Source: Kappaphycus alvarezii
Lineage: Eukaryota > Rhodophyta > Florideophyceae > Gigartinales > Solieriaceae
DNA length: 64,000 bases
Assembly: GCA_002205965.3 (NCBI GenBank)
Contig: NADL03000699.1
Location: forward strand, 1,240,001-1,304,000
Reading direction: 5' to 3'
Within the stretch, counting starts at the first letter, position 1, and each line of letters begins with the position of its first letter. A model generated the notes under the pieces. That model ran no database searches. It saw only the letters and a program-made list of their open reading frames with translations, and was not told the origin of the DNA. The position numbers and the translations under genes were made by a program. Shown here one piece after another: positions 12,566 to 23,714 of this stretch.

Positions 12566-13881
12566 ATGGAAAAATTCGGGATAGAAGCAGAAAAATGGAA
12601 GGAACACCATCAGCTTCAAGAGTTTTACGCCTTATGGCAGAAGATAGAGCATAACAACATGCAAGAATACACTAACTGCTACAAAACTCAGAAGAGACAG
12701 AGTCGAAGTCGGATAATGAGGAACCTGGTTTCCCTGTCATGGACGTCTTTGTAAAATCTGGAGGATCTGGATCAGTTATTGAAATGACTAACTTTTCTCT
12801 TTTGAAATATGATGCTATATGGCAAATTATAGAGCAACCGGTCCATGCTCAGTACTAAGGAGGCCTAGTTCGAAAATCTGGATCAAAGCCGAAGGATGTC
12901 CTCTTCACGGTTCTTTCAACACTCGAGCATGGTGGAAACCGGGATTTAAATGAACGAATGTTTAGGGTAGAAGGCCCCACATTCGAGCGCATGTTTATTG
13001 GATTCGTCAATAAGATTTGCCCGATTTTGTTCGAGAAAGCAGTAGAGAAGTATGAAAGGGTATTTACAATGACTCGGTTGGTTAAAGAAGGAACTTCGTT
13101 CAAGAACTACAATTTGCGCTTTATGCTACTGATTTTACTTTCCACAGCACCAATCGACCTAGTGGAAATCACGAAGAAGCCAAGGAATACTTCAGAAATA
13201 AGCACAAGCTCTACGGCTTCAAAACTGAGGTTTCTGTCCTTCCCAGTGGCTTAGCCATTGGGTGTTCCGCCCATCGTCCTCGCTCAGTCGCGGATATTAC
13301 AATCTTTAATGACAATCTTGAATTCTATGGAAATGAAACCTCCAAGACGGATGAAGAGCTTCAAAAAATTCCGGATGTGGGACTACTTGCAGGAAATTAC
13401 CCCAACAGCTGGGCTATAATGGTTGATAAGGGATACTAGGGAGCCTCGAGCGTAGCAAGGGTTGTTCATCCAAAAAGGAAGCCTATCGGTGGTGTACTAT
13501 CGTGTGAAGAGATTAGGGTGAATAAGGAGATCAGTTCAGGCCGCATCATAGTCGATAATTTCTTTGAGCGTTTATCATCGCTGTGGGCTGTGATGGCAAA
13601 CCGCTGGGCATGGAACGAGAAGTGGTATGACACTTTTTTATGCTTTGTTTAGCTTTGACAAATTTGAATGTGAAGTGGCATCCGCTAAGTGATGAAGATG
13701 GTAATATGGCTAGATTGCGTGGGAAAAATTGAGGGAGGTGGGCTTGAGTAAAATAGAAAAACGCAGACTGGCCCAGCAGCGCTATCGTGCGAAACGCAGG
13801 GCAAGGGTGTCGGTGGAGCTTGGAAGTAGTGCTCGTATGGAGGAGGGGGCTTCTGCAATGCTTGATTTACTCAATAGCTGA
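12566..13881 (+). pseudogene. PIF/Harbinger-type (DDE_Tnp_4) transposase pseudogene, copy 2
   Basis: The best preserved of the three copies. The ATG at 12566 starts an N-terminal segment shared with copy 3. The frame through 12850-13130 carries GPTFERMFIGFVNKICP, and a frameshift near 13100 leads into the catalytic core, open to 13440. Core landmarks: YATDFTFH (first Asp at 13131), NKHKLYGFKTEVSVLP, SVADITIF, VDKGY followed by TAG (second Asp at 13425), and IIVDNFFERLSSLWAV (13554), where the usual catalytic Glu is Asp. The C-terminus ends as RRLAQQRYRAKRRARVSVE… and LNS with TGA at 13879-13881. Two or more frameshifts and internal stops make it non-functional. Copy 3 has the same C-terminal sequence. 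Confidence 0.85.
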
Positions 13882-14888
13882 GTCAGTAGTATTTCACGTG
13901 GTAAATCTGGTTTTAATATATCTGATTTCCTAAAAAAGTTCCTATGATTTTATAATTTTATTATGTTTTTGTGCAAAAAGTTCGTGTTTATGTATATTCT
14001 TCTGTGTGTTAAATTCGGCCATTAGTCCAAAGGCCAGTCATTTCTGTAATGTTGGTCATCTCAGGTATGTACTCAGTATCTGAATTGGAGATCTAATGTA
14101 TTCACAAACAGCAGCTACGGCAGCAACAGCAGCGACGAAAGCCAACACCAATCTAAAAGTCAATTGTTTCAAACCCAAGCGCGTTCATAACTACAATCAG
14201 ACTTCGCCTGGTCGAAGTCGGGGTGTGATGTGCAGCAGTGGCTCCAGCCGGGATGGGTTGCTACAAGGAGAGGTGAGTGGGGAAACGAGAACGGCGGAAG
14301 TGTGGATCTCCTAAATGAGGCGATCTGCAACGAACAGGGCAGCAGCCAACGCTTGGGGTGTACGGAATGGATGGCCGCGGCCGTGTGGGGATTGAGGGCC
14401 GGCGGCAGTCGACGGACAGAGGCGCATGGCGAATCCAGGGGTGCCATGTGGAGATGACGACATGTCGGTGGCCACCAGGGAATCCCCGGTAGACTTCAAG
14501 TCCGGATATATTGTGGCGAGGTGGGGAAACACAGCCATCTAGGCAAGGAGACGAGTTTTGAGGACAGCCACATAAGTCTAAGGACGAAATCCCGTAATAA
14601 GTACGTGCTTTGGGAGGCGGGTTTTGGCAGTGGAGCGGCGAGGGAGAGAGCTGCGGGCAGCTTCAAATGATGCAATCCCTCAGGCGTCAGCGAAAGTCGT
14701 GGCCAACATTCACGATTTCGACTAACAGGGTTTTAGAAAGCTTCGGGACCGGGGTAGCGGGGGAAAGACAAGGGCAGGTGTGGGGACCAACACGTTGACA
14801 GGAAGGGAGGGGAAGGAGTTAGTCGCAAGCGCTGCCCTGGAGCGGCGGGATCCGGGCATGTCTGACCGGGAACGGGTGCGTTGGATGG
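13882..14888. other. Unassigned interval before R2-like tandem
   Basis: The first part, to about 14090, is AT-rich and is probably the 3' flank or terminus of Harbinger copy 2. From about 14096 the sequence turns GC-rich with overlapping frames on both strands, none with a motif I recognise. A short CAGCAACAG-type repeat lies near 14110-14135. It may be the 5' leader of the R2-like copy that follows. Confidence 0.35.
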
Positions 14889-15440
14889 TTGAGGACCTCA
14901 GCTGAGTTAGACGGCGGTGCTGTTAGAGGCGGTTTGTGGAAAGGCTGGGCCAGGGATCTCGCGCGACACTGTTTCCTGGCTTTACCGACCGCGTGCCGCT
15001 GGTTTCATCTATTAGTCAAGACCAAGATCACTCGCGAAGCAAGTGTCACTGACCTCGCCGTGCTCACCAAAACTCGTCAGCCGCATCGCCCGCGGAGATC
15101 TTCCCTGCGAAATCCTCCTCCTAATCGCTGTCGCTAAACTCCTCTCCATACAGCCAAAACACGGCAAGATCCGCCCAATCTGTATCGGGACTGTTCTCCG
15201 CCACACCGTTACGAAGACTCCTCCCTCACGCCATTGATATCACAAGAGACTTTCTCGCCCCCACCAGGCGGCAAACGGCAGAAGGGCCTATCGATGCCTC
15301 TGACGCGTTCAACCGCGTGGAGTGGCAGTCGCTGCTCAACCTCATGCCTGTCCGCACGCCCAAGCTCGTGTGATTTATCAACATGGTTTACGGCCGCTCG
15401 CAACCCCCGCTCTTCGTGACAAACCGAGAGCGAACCGGTT
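14889..15440 (+). pseudogene. R2-like reverse transcriptase fragment (copy A1)
   Basis: Plus-strand frames encode the N-terminal half of the RT domain: VKTKITREASVTDLAVL, then IARGDLP and HGKIRPICIGTVLR. After a frameshift come DASDAFNRVEWQSLLNL, which contains the first palm Asp block, and INMVYGRSQPPL. The last block is interrupted by a TGA before INMVYG. The same series of motifs occurs in copy E (52.6-53.1 kb) in the same order and spacing. The copy stops at about 15440, before its YADD box, where copy A2 begins. It has several frameshifts. The parent protein would reverse transcribe element RNA; this copy cannot. Confidence 0.65.
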
Positions 15441-18086
15441 GTCCGCCATGTGCGAACGGCCCTTGCTACAGCCCTCCGCCACCACGCCGGCCATACCACT
15501 AAAACCCGCCGCTCCGTCCGTGCCCGAAAGCCCTCACAAACCCAAGCCCCGCCTCAGGCCGCCTATGTGTCTGCTGCCGCACCGGCCCCCTCCTGCTCCT
15601 CCCGATACTACCCCAGCTTCCACTGCTGTCCGTGCCGCTGCTAGGCCGCGCCCCCGACGCCGTCTCCCACCCGCTTGCGCACTCTTTCTGCGCATAGGGA
15701 TGCGTGCCCTTCGCGCCCTCTTCCACTCCATTTGGTGTCCCAAGGCCTTCCCCTCAGCCTCCCCCGCCCCCAGCTGCCCTTCTGCCCTTACCCCTCCTTT
15801 CCACGATCGACGCACAAGCGGTAATGTTCGCAAGGCGTTAATTCAATGGGGGAGTCCCACGTGGACACCCCCATGACTCCGTCGACGGTTCCGCCTCCGC
15901 CGCTGCCTCCTGCTCAAGACACCCCTACGCCGTACGCTCCGCCTGAGCTCTCTGTGAACAATTTACGGCAATTAGATTCTATCGTGTCCACTGCAGGATC
16001 CGACTATACTCCGCGCCGATTGCGAAAGTCCGGCCGCCACCCTCTCCCCACCCACACCGTCATCATCGTCATGACCCTACCTCTTACCGTCTCGGCTTCT
16101 CACCCGCAACCCCTCTTACGTTGCCCTCTGCTCAGGATGTCCTGGCCATACCTCGTCGCCCTTATAATCTGTTCCCCTCTTCTATCGGGCCTTGCCTTCA
16201 CAGGGGTGTCCTACTGCTCATCCGCCTTGTGCAGGCGGCTAGCGCCGTCACGGACCCCGCCTCGGGTCATATTGCTTTTCTGCACATGTTTCCGACTCTG
16301 GTTCCTCCACGCTCCCTCCCCGGTAGACCAAGTCAATGACCTTCCTGAACGGATTCGTCAAGCGGCCACTGGCGCCGAATGAGCCGCGCTCTGGCATGAA
16401 GCCATCGCGGCCCACCGATCCAGGTGCAAACGGACCTCTCACCGACGCCCGATCGCACCGCAACACTGCTACTCAAAATCAACGCGCCGCTCGTACATTG
16501 CGCTTTTCTCAGGACGCGCAATACTCTCGAGCTATGCGCGCCCTCACGAATTTCCCCACCGCCGGTCCACACAATCCCGCCACACGGACAGCCCTCGCTT
16601 CCTACCGCCCCACGCACCCTGGTCGTCCCTCGGATGATTCGGACAAACCCTCTCCCCGGAAATCACAGAGGAAGGCGCCTGGCGCGCAGCCTGCTCTATG
16701 AACCCGACTTCGGCCGCTGGCCCCGACTTCATGTCCCTCGCCTACTTCACCTGTTAGCAACTACTTTGGTATCGCCTGAAGCTTGAGTTACGGATCTCTA
16801 GGCCCTGACCAACCTTGTCCTCCGCCTGGCCCATGGTGATCTCCCGCGCTCTACTATACCCCTCGTCGCGGCTTCCCCACTGCTGCCGCTCCAGCCCCGC
16901 CCGGACAAAATCCGGCCAATCGAAATTGGACATAGCCTTTGGTGTTTGATCGCCAAGCAGCCCCTGTCTACGGCCTTGTCGGACTCAAATGGTTTCCTCG
17001 CGCCCTCCCACCTTGCTAATGGTGTCCTCTCCAGCCTCGACGCCAACATTCATGATCATGCGGGCTTTTGGCCTTTTAATGCCAAAAATGCATGAAGTGC
17101 CTTCTTGCGTCAGCACAAGTTGCGGCACCTCCCGTTTGACGCCCCGACCCTTTCCCGTTTTGTCTATACGATCTTCGGCCGTGTCCGTCCCCTCTCGTCT
17201 TAAGTTCGCATCCCCCCTCCTTTCTCTCCAGTCTCAAGGGATCTCAACAAGGCGATTCTGCCAGTACGCTCTTGTTCTCCTCCGTTCTTCAACCCCTCAT
17301 CAACCGAGTATCTGCTGAATGTGATCTTCTGTTGAACTCCCGGTACGCATGAGGCGGCGCTATTATTGGTCGCATCCCGGAGGTGGCCAAGGGGCTTCAG
17401 ATCTTACAGAGGCCCGGTCCCGAAATCAACTTTGAAATCAACGCCTACAAGTCCCGCGCCTCTTGGCCCACCGTGTGCGCGATCCACCTCCGTGCCCTGA
17501 ACGATGCTGTCCCCATCTCCATAGTGACTGAAGGTGGCATTTCGTTTCTCGGCGCCCCTTTGGACCGACTTTCTGCGTCGACACCTTCAGATCTCCAGAA
17601 ACAGCTGCAAGTCTGCATGGGTCTTGCTCGACACGATTCCCGATGCCCGCTGCCGCCTCCACCTTCACCGTGTCATCTCGTCGATCGGGCGTGTTTCACG
17701 CATTAACGCCCACGGGCATTTCACTTGCGCTTGCGATGCGGGCATATGCCCGTCTCAGTCACGTCCAACGCACACCGTCCGCTCGGTCTGAGGTCACACT
17801 CCCTATTCGGTTTGGTGGGGGACTTTGCAGTAGTATCCATGCTTCCTACGCCGCAAGCGTGATGGACGGTACAAAGCATCACGTCACTGACCCTGACCAT
17901 CCTCTTGCGTGCACCTACCGCGGCATCCGCCGCCTTTCCCGCCGCGGGTACGTTGTAGTCGTCCCCAAAGGCCTACGGTCCTCGGACTTTGAGTTTAGTG
18001 CCATCGACCTTGGTCGTATTGAGCCCCAGATATTCGGCCAGAGTACCAACCGTTCCTTAACCTTCAGTTGCCAGCAGAAACTGTAA
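15441..18086 (+). pseudogene. R2-like reverse transcriptase (copy A2), 3' truncated
   Basis: A second RT copy directly follows A1. The Pro/Ala-rich GC-rich part (15.4-16.7 kb) is probably the N-terminal region, with scattered Cys pairs but no clear finger. At about 16650-16740 one frame reads ITEEGAWRAACSMNPTSAAGPD, a pre-RT motif with the AGPD signature also seen in copy E. The RT core follows: LAHGDLP, DKIRPIEIGHSLW, FNAKNA, then the catalytic box at 17344-17355, which reads YA-stop-G instead of YADD. After it come a LLGAPL-type block (ISFLGAPLDRL) and LPIRFGGGL…HASYAASVMDG, ending at 18086. The zinc knuckle and endonuclease module are absent, so the 3' part is lost. The active-site nonsense mutation alone would inactivate it. 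Confidence 0.7.
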
Positions 18087-19447
18087 TGAAAGTAGGTCAA
18101 AAAATACTTTTGTGTCGTAATTTGCACGCTTGATTTGCCAAAATGTGCAGTTTGGTTGCGCAAAAATTGGGCAACGTTGCACGTGCAGCTCTGTTGTAAA
18201 AGGAAGAAGGGACAATTGATGAAAAGTTGACAGCTTGAAATTTCAGATTCTCAACACACTTTTTTGTGATGTTTGTCAGTAACTGACGATAACGCAGGAA
18301 TGGGTCGTGTTGCACTTTACCTCATTGCACGCGGTTTGCAGTCACCACGCAGGTAACTTGATGGTGGGTTATACGACCCGTTAGTTGCTACCAAAAGAGA
18401 AAATCTTCACGAACGGTTTGCAAAAATCTCCGTGCAGCCTAGAGTGCAAAGTTTGGGCAAAGCATCCCAAATGCAGTGGGACAGTCGGTGTACAGTAACG
18501 TGCCACTACTCTGTATTACGATCCTGCGCGATGCAAAACGGATGGAAATCAATTGTTTACATCGCAATAATGACACGGGGCTTCCGACACACGCGAGCAA
18601 GGCTATTGTATATACAAAGTATCAATGATTGCAACGTAGAATATTCAGCAAAGGACCTTTTCACTCTCCTAGTGTGCAGAAGGGAATACGTTTTTCTACA
18701 GACCTGCGCGTATCCGTGACCATGCAGCGACTGGTGCAAACGCGCAAAGCACAGGACCATCCAAGTTGGCTGAGGCTGTGGTGTTTACTGCAGTTACAGT
18801 ACAGAATGGTAGATGCTGCCACATGACAAGTTAGTCTCAAGTGATGCCTTTTGAATTGAAACGGCGATTTACACTACACAGCATTTCAAAAGGCATCACG
18901 TTGGTGTAAAGTGTGAACAGACTACTAGCGCGGCAAGATTGCAAGCTAGCGCACAACCATCATGGTTGCTTTCAGGTTGAATTGAAACCAATTTACAGAA
19001 ATGTTGCTGCAGCACGCAAAAAGGCGGGAACAACGCATTCAATGTGGCCAACGAGATCTCGTGTGATTACTCGAGCACATTACCGTACTGTACTAAATTA
19101 ATTTAATAAACATCGTGGAACCTCATTCAAAGCACGACTCCAGAATACAAATACTGCATGGCCAGTACCGCAACGCCAAGTGTTTCATCCGAGATCATAC
19201 TTACGAATTGATGCCACGTATTCTCCAGCTATTGTCAATATCACAGCCCAACGCTTCCGCTTCTCCAGGTCAGTCGCGCCACGCCAAACCCTCACCACGA
19301 TGCGGCAACTGGTATTCGTTACCACACTGAACCACCTCACAATCCCAGGTTTCCTATGCATCCGCACTGTCAACGCCACAAACCAATCTCTCAATCTAGC
19401 CCTATTTGCTTTGCACCTTGATTAAATCCATGAGATTGCTTCTTGTT
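18087..19447. other. Gene-poor interval with a hairpin
   Basis: Short frames on both strands only, none recognised. The interval holds a perfect 15-bp inverted repeat at 18841-18899 (listed separately). The A2 copy ends abruptly at its 5' border. Confidence 0.4.
18841..18899. repeat. 15-bp perfect inverted repeat
   Basis: GTGATGCCTTTTGAA at 18841-18855 is the exact reverse complement of 18885-18899, with a 29-nt loop. It could be the two ends of a very small element or a regulatory hairpin. No second copy was seen in the window. Confidence 0.7.
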
Positions 19448-20006
19448 TCACCACCAGGTAGAATTCCAATTGAACAAAGCATCAAGTCCCCATGAATGAT
19501 CGCCATGCGCCGCATGATCTCCTTTTCCATGCGCACCACCGCCATAAGGGCCATAAATCTGAGTTTCATTATGCCCACACCTGACAATAATCCTACCCTT
19601 TACCTGCCTACCCCCCACCTTACAAGCCACGACATTCCCGCTTGCAAACCCCCCCACACGACTCTTCGAAATCGAAAATAGCCTTCCAATTCGTACGGCC
19701 CAAACCACGTACGTTTTCGTTGAAACACTTCGTCCGTAGATCGCGGTCTTTTCACAGTAAATGTGGCAACGGTGTCTGCAGCGGGCTCTGCTTCAGGTTG
19801 ACAAACAAGCATGAAACCGAGAGGATAGTGAGTAGGACAGACAGTGATACTATGTTGTGGAGATAGGGGAAGATCGGAGGTCCACGGAGGGGCGATGGAA
19901 CGTAAAAGGAGGTGGGTGGCGGAGGGATCGGGTGAGAGTGGAGAACGGGACAAGAAAGTAGGAAGAGGAGAAGGACGAGGGGGAGGTGCAGGAAAGCGGA
20001 CTTCAT
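19448..20006 (-). pseudogene. Putative small secreted protein, frameshifted
   Basis: The ATG at 20006 starts a typical signal peptide: a short basic start, MKSAFLHLPLVLLLFLLSCP, then a Ser/His/Pro segment. The more protein-like frame then continues out of phase as FMLVCQPEAEPAADTVATF, TVKRPRSTDEVFQRKRTWFG and PYELEGYF. After a second shift at a run of seven G near 19655 it runs as GNVVACKVGGRQVKGRIIV, RCGHNETQIYGPYGGG and ends NWNSTWW with TGA at 19448. The assembled protein would be roughly 185 residues, secreted, with Cys and a His/Gly-rich tail. I do not recognise the family. It may be a relic, or a real gene with assembly indels or an intron; no clean GT-AG solution was found. Confidence 0.35.
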
Positions 20007-21820
20007 TGTGCAAGTGGGCCAACTTTGTAATCGTGCCGGCAGAGGGGAGGTGGTGCTGATGAAATGCGTTTAATAGAGTAGGGCAGGAGGGGGGATCACA
20101 GCTGGATGGCGCGGTGAGACTGCAAGGCTTTTGAGGCTTGTGTAATTTGGTTGGGATGAATCGTCGGTGGGGGTGGGGTTTTGTGTGAGGGGGGAAGGTC
20201 GGGGCGTGGCAATGTGTTGTGGACCATTGGCGGGGCTTTTGGGCAAACGCCATTGGATGTGCGTTAAATGGCGGCCACGTGTGCGTGTGAGGTCGCCTTT
20301 TGGCACTGTGTTCTGGGATGGCTATTGAAGGGTTGGGTCTCAACATGATGGAATGGGTACAGTCGCGTGGAATCAAGGGAATGGGGTTACTTGAGGGCCT
20401 TGTTTTTGCCGGGTTTCCATAACACATGTCAAGATATTATGCCAGCATTTTGATGGAAGTGGGGTACAATGGGAAATGCCATGTACCGTCGGTACTGTCG
20501 CACCAATCAGCAGATGCACACGACTGTACTGTACAGTACTCTATATTTCGGTACATTTGCCTACCATATGAAGTAAACTACCTCGGTAGAGTGGAGAGAC
20601 TTTTGGCCACAAGTCTTGTTTTGTTTGTTTTGTTTGTTCTTGTGCAGTACAGTATTTACGGTAGTTTCCTCATTCATGCTGTCTGTCACAGTGCTCAATC
20701 ATTGCCCCTCACCAATCTTGTCTACCCCATGCCCTGAAAGTTCAAATTGTATGTCTTTTCCAAGCATTTCAGAAAATCCTTATAGCACATGGAAATGCAT
20801 GGTACCGTACACTACTTGAAATCTCGTAAAGCGCAAGCCATTTAGTGGATGATAATTTTAGACAGTTTGCCATATTGCGGCGTACTCGAGACACCCTTGG
20901 AATGCCTTGGCCGAACTCGCTACATCCTCAAAAAGTCCTTGTGGTCTGCACCGTCAACGAGGCTCTCCGATATTGTACTGTTCGGGGACATGCATACCCC
21001 GCTTGCAAACGAAAAGCCCCTACGGAAAATGTTTTGAATCTGTATCACATTTAAAATTTTCAAACCTGTAAGTTAAAATGAGGCTTTACAGCCAATATTC
21101 TTGATTTTATGGAAAAGCCTGGATGCAGATACAATACTGCACAGTACGGTAAGCAAAGTTATGCCGTAGTCATGTAGTTGAGCCTGCAATTAAAGAGAGC
21201 TCAAGGTGATGCTGCTACCGTACATTCTACTGCAATACAGGCAAACATGGTCAGGCACTCACGGAGAACATCATGGAGAACAGAGATTGAAATTGCTCTA
21301 CTGTGCAGTACTGCACTGCATTGTGCAGCATGTGTTGTGGCCAAAACGACAGAGCGGTAGTACGGATTGTGCAATATCAGCAATGCACCGTACCCCTCTG
21401 ATGTAGAATACCATAGCGACCACCCTTCTTTGAATCAAGTATCGCAAGTCACGATTCGTGACAGTGCAGTCCGATGCAATGCAGTTGTAGTCTCTCAACA
21501 AGCCCACTCACTGCATACCGATCAATGACTTCTGATTACAAATACAGAGGTAGTGAAAATGAAGTAATATCCGTGGCAGCAAATTTTACGCTATAGCATA
21601 CTGCCCGTAATTTTTTTTCAAATCGCCTAGGGAAAATCTCATAATCGCCAGGTTTTCTGAATACAGGGGGAACAATTGGGGCGTTTTAATGATTGAAAAA
21701 TAGGTTAGCCTATGTTCCAAGCGCATCAAATAATTGGTACAAGTGGTCGGCATGGGGGAACCAAGAAACGAGAGAAACTTTACTTCATTGAGTAAACGGA
21801 ATTAATCCGATTCAAAGTCG
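20007..21820. other. Gene-poor interval with GTAC-rich simple repeats
   Basis: A long minus-strand open frame covers 19600-20427, but its upstream part is Pro/His/Thr-rich and looks like an accidental frame. From 20440 to 21500 many TACTGTAC/GTACAGT-type words are scattered (for example near 20527, 20645, 21135, 21300). A copy of the dispersed 20-nt motif (see findings) lies at 21773-21794. No gene recognised. Confidence 0.4.
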
Positions 21821-22266
21821 CTAGTGTCTATCCGACCACGCACTGTCCTCATATGAGGCACACTTTGTCCTCATATGAGGACAATTTCCGTTACATTTTG
21901 GAAAGGAAAATGTTTTGAAAGCCCGAAATTTTTACTGGAAAAAAGGTTTTTTATGTTTAGTTCCAGTATAGTAATTTTTACTGTACATGCGCCCTCGTTT
22001 CTGAAACCCCCACGATAATACGAACTATTTTACCTTCCAAAATGAAGTCGTTTTCACAACTTCTTGCAAAGAGCGGAAGCTGGTGAGGGAAAACTGGTCT
22101 AGCCTTCACCGAGGTCAACATTCTTGAAAAGTTTGTTTTGATCGGCCATCTGCACTCATGAACTAATGCGGAGGGACAAGAAATGCGCTGAGGTAAAAAA
22201 ATTTGTATTGAAAAAGAAGTGCTAAAAGTAGTCCTCATATGAGGACAACGGTCCAATAGACACTAG
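21821..22266. mobile_element. MITE-like element M1 with palindromic subterminal boxes
   Basis: 446 bp bounded by inverted ends CTAGTGTCTATCCGACC (left) and, reversed, CTAGTGTCTATTGGACC (right). Inside each end sits the 16-bp perfect palindrome GTCCTCATATGAGGAC (about 21858 and 22231), with a shortened version near 21845. There is no coding potential beyond short frames. A second copy, broken by other sequence, lies at 23164-23652 plus 24330-24542. No obvious long target duplication flanks it; CTAG or TA are possible. It is non-autonomous, and the transposase that moved it is unknown. Confidence 0.7.
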
Positions 22267-23094
22267 AAGGCTGACTACTAATCCGCACAGTAAATTGTAC
22301 TGATGCCTCCCAGAATCTCAACGACAGTGCACTGTATAGAACAGTACACTGTATGCTACCGTTCGTACCGTTTGGAAGACAACGTACACTGTACACTGTA
22401 CAGTATTGTAGAGTATAATACAGTACAGACATGATGTTTTACGCGACATGCCTGCTCGCTACTGGCATTGAGCCGGCCCTGTAAGGAAAATTATTCGGTG
22501 GTACCCAGGGAGTCACTGGCACTGAACCACTTGTCCCGCGCAACACACTTGCAGCGGCATGAGGGCGCCGCGAAATTTGATGAGATATGATGCAGAGCTG
22601 CGTGCAGACACTAACCGGAGTACTCGACTCTGACATGTTTCGACAACTGCGGCTCCCCGCCAAGCTGAAGACGGAAAAACCATCGCTTGGGGCGGGATCC
22701 ACATCTGCAAAGTCCATTGGCAGCCGCTGCCTTCCTCTCCTCCAGCCCGGCCTCAAACAAGTTGTGCGCAGCCCTTCCGCCGCCTTCCATCACGGATCTC
22801 GCAGCATACCAAGATACTGTGGACGCCCACAGAGCTTGGTCCCTTTCATGCACGCAATCTAGGATTCTCCCGTTCAGTGCTTTCCGCTCCAGCAGAACCC
22901 CATCGCAGAAGGCCTTGACGGATGCAATCCACGAAAGAGTGCAGGAATAGCTACCCCTCGGGGCAACTGCGGCCAACCTCGTGCTCTGTAAACTCACACC
23001 CACTCATTTCAATTCCCAACGTAATTTAATCATCTTTGCTTTATGGTTTATAAAGGAAGAAACTTTACTTCATTAAGTATTTATAGTGTACTCA
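22267..23094. other. Unassigned; minus-strand frame and GTAC repeats
   Basis: 22320-22435 is rich in TACACTGTACAGT words. The interval 22440-23003 is GC-richer, with a minus-strand open frame at 22611-23003 (130 codons, Ala/Arg/Cys-containing) that looks moderately protein-like but has no motif I know; it overlaps other frames on both strands. A copy of the dispersed 20-nt motif lies at 23058-23079. Confidence 0.35.
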
Positions 23095-23714
23095 GTACAA
23101 GCCCAGCTGACAGTGTAAGCTAAAATAGTGGAAGTTCGTCGCTGCCCAGCTTGGAAGCGCGTGCTATTGTCTATCCGTCATAGCACTGTCCACATAATAC
23201 TGTCCTCATATTATGAGGACAGTTTCCGATGACAGTTTCCGTTACATTTTGGAAAGGTAAAATTTTTGGAAGCCCGAAATTTTTACTGCGAAAAAGGTTT
23301 TTTATATTAAAATACAGTAAGGTTTACTTTACCACAGACATATGCAGGTGCAACATGCAAAGTCTTGAATACCCACTGTAACAAACCTAAAACAATTAGG
23401 TTTGAATAGGGTGGCTAAACTCTGCATGTTGTGGGGCGCCACATATTGCAGACGCGGCACAGGTGGACCAAATCGCATAACTAAGCTGGTGATAAAGCCG
23501 AGTCTTCACTCCTCCCGTCGAGCATCCGCTGCGGGTTGCGACAGCGGCCGCGTATTCGTCGATTACCTTCGACGTCGTCGCAGACGGCAGTACAGTAATT
23601 CTACCTTACACTGCCCTCGTTTCTGAAACCCCTCACGATAATACGAACTATACTTCCAGCTGGGCAGTGACGAACTTCAACTATCTTAGCTTACACTGTC
23701 AGCTAGGCTTGTAC
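23095..23714. mobile_element. Element with 62-63 bp inverted repeats enclosing half of a MITE copy
   Basis: The left arm (23095-23157) and right arm (23653-23714) are inverted copies with about six mismatches; both contain AGCTGACAGTGTAAGCTAA or its complement. Between them lies the left two thirds of a second M1-type MITE (from 23164), which itself carries a 270-bp insertion (see next entry). The arms could be the ends of a larger foldback element or the result of an inverted duplication. There is no coding capacity. Confidence 0.6.
23313..23598. mobile_element. 270-bp insertion with 8-bp target duplication
   Basis: Comparing the two M1-type copies shows extra sequence in the second, flanked by TACAGTAA at 23313-23320 and again at 23591-23598. 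The insert body (23321-23590) has no clear terminal inverted repeat and no coding frame with a known motif. The 8-bp duplication fits hAT-type insertion, or a retroposed short element. Confidence 0.6.

Noticed and set aside
15322-15876. 184-codon Pro/Ala/Arg-rich plus-strand frame
   Set aside because: It starts inside the RT fragment A1 in a different frame and has the composition expected of an accidental frame in GC-rich DNA.
19650-20006. Intron joining the signal peptide to the mature secreted protein
   Set aside because: Candidate GT donors in the first exon do not give the phase needed for the AG before TATCACTG, so no splice model was proposed.
19600-20427. 275-codon minus-strand open frame
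   Set aside because: The first two thirds are Pro/His/Thr-rich and look accidental. Only the last part (VCQPEAEPAADTVATF onward) fits a real protein, and it is included in the secreted-protein entry.
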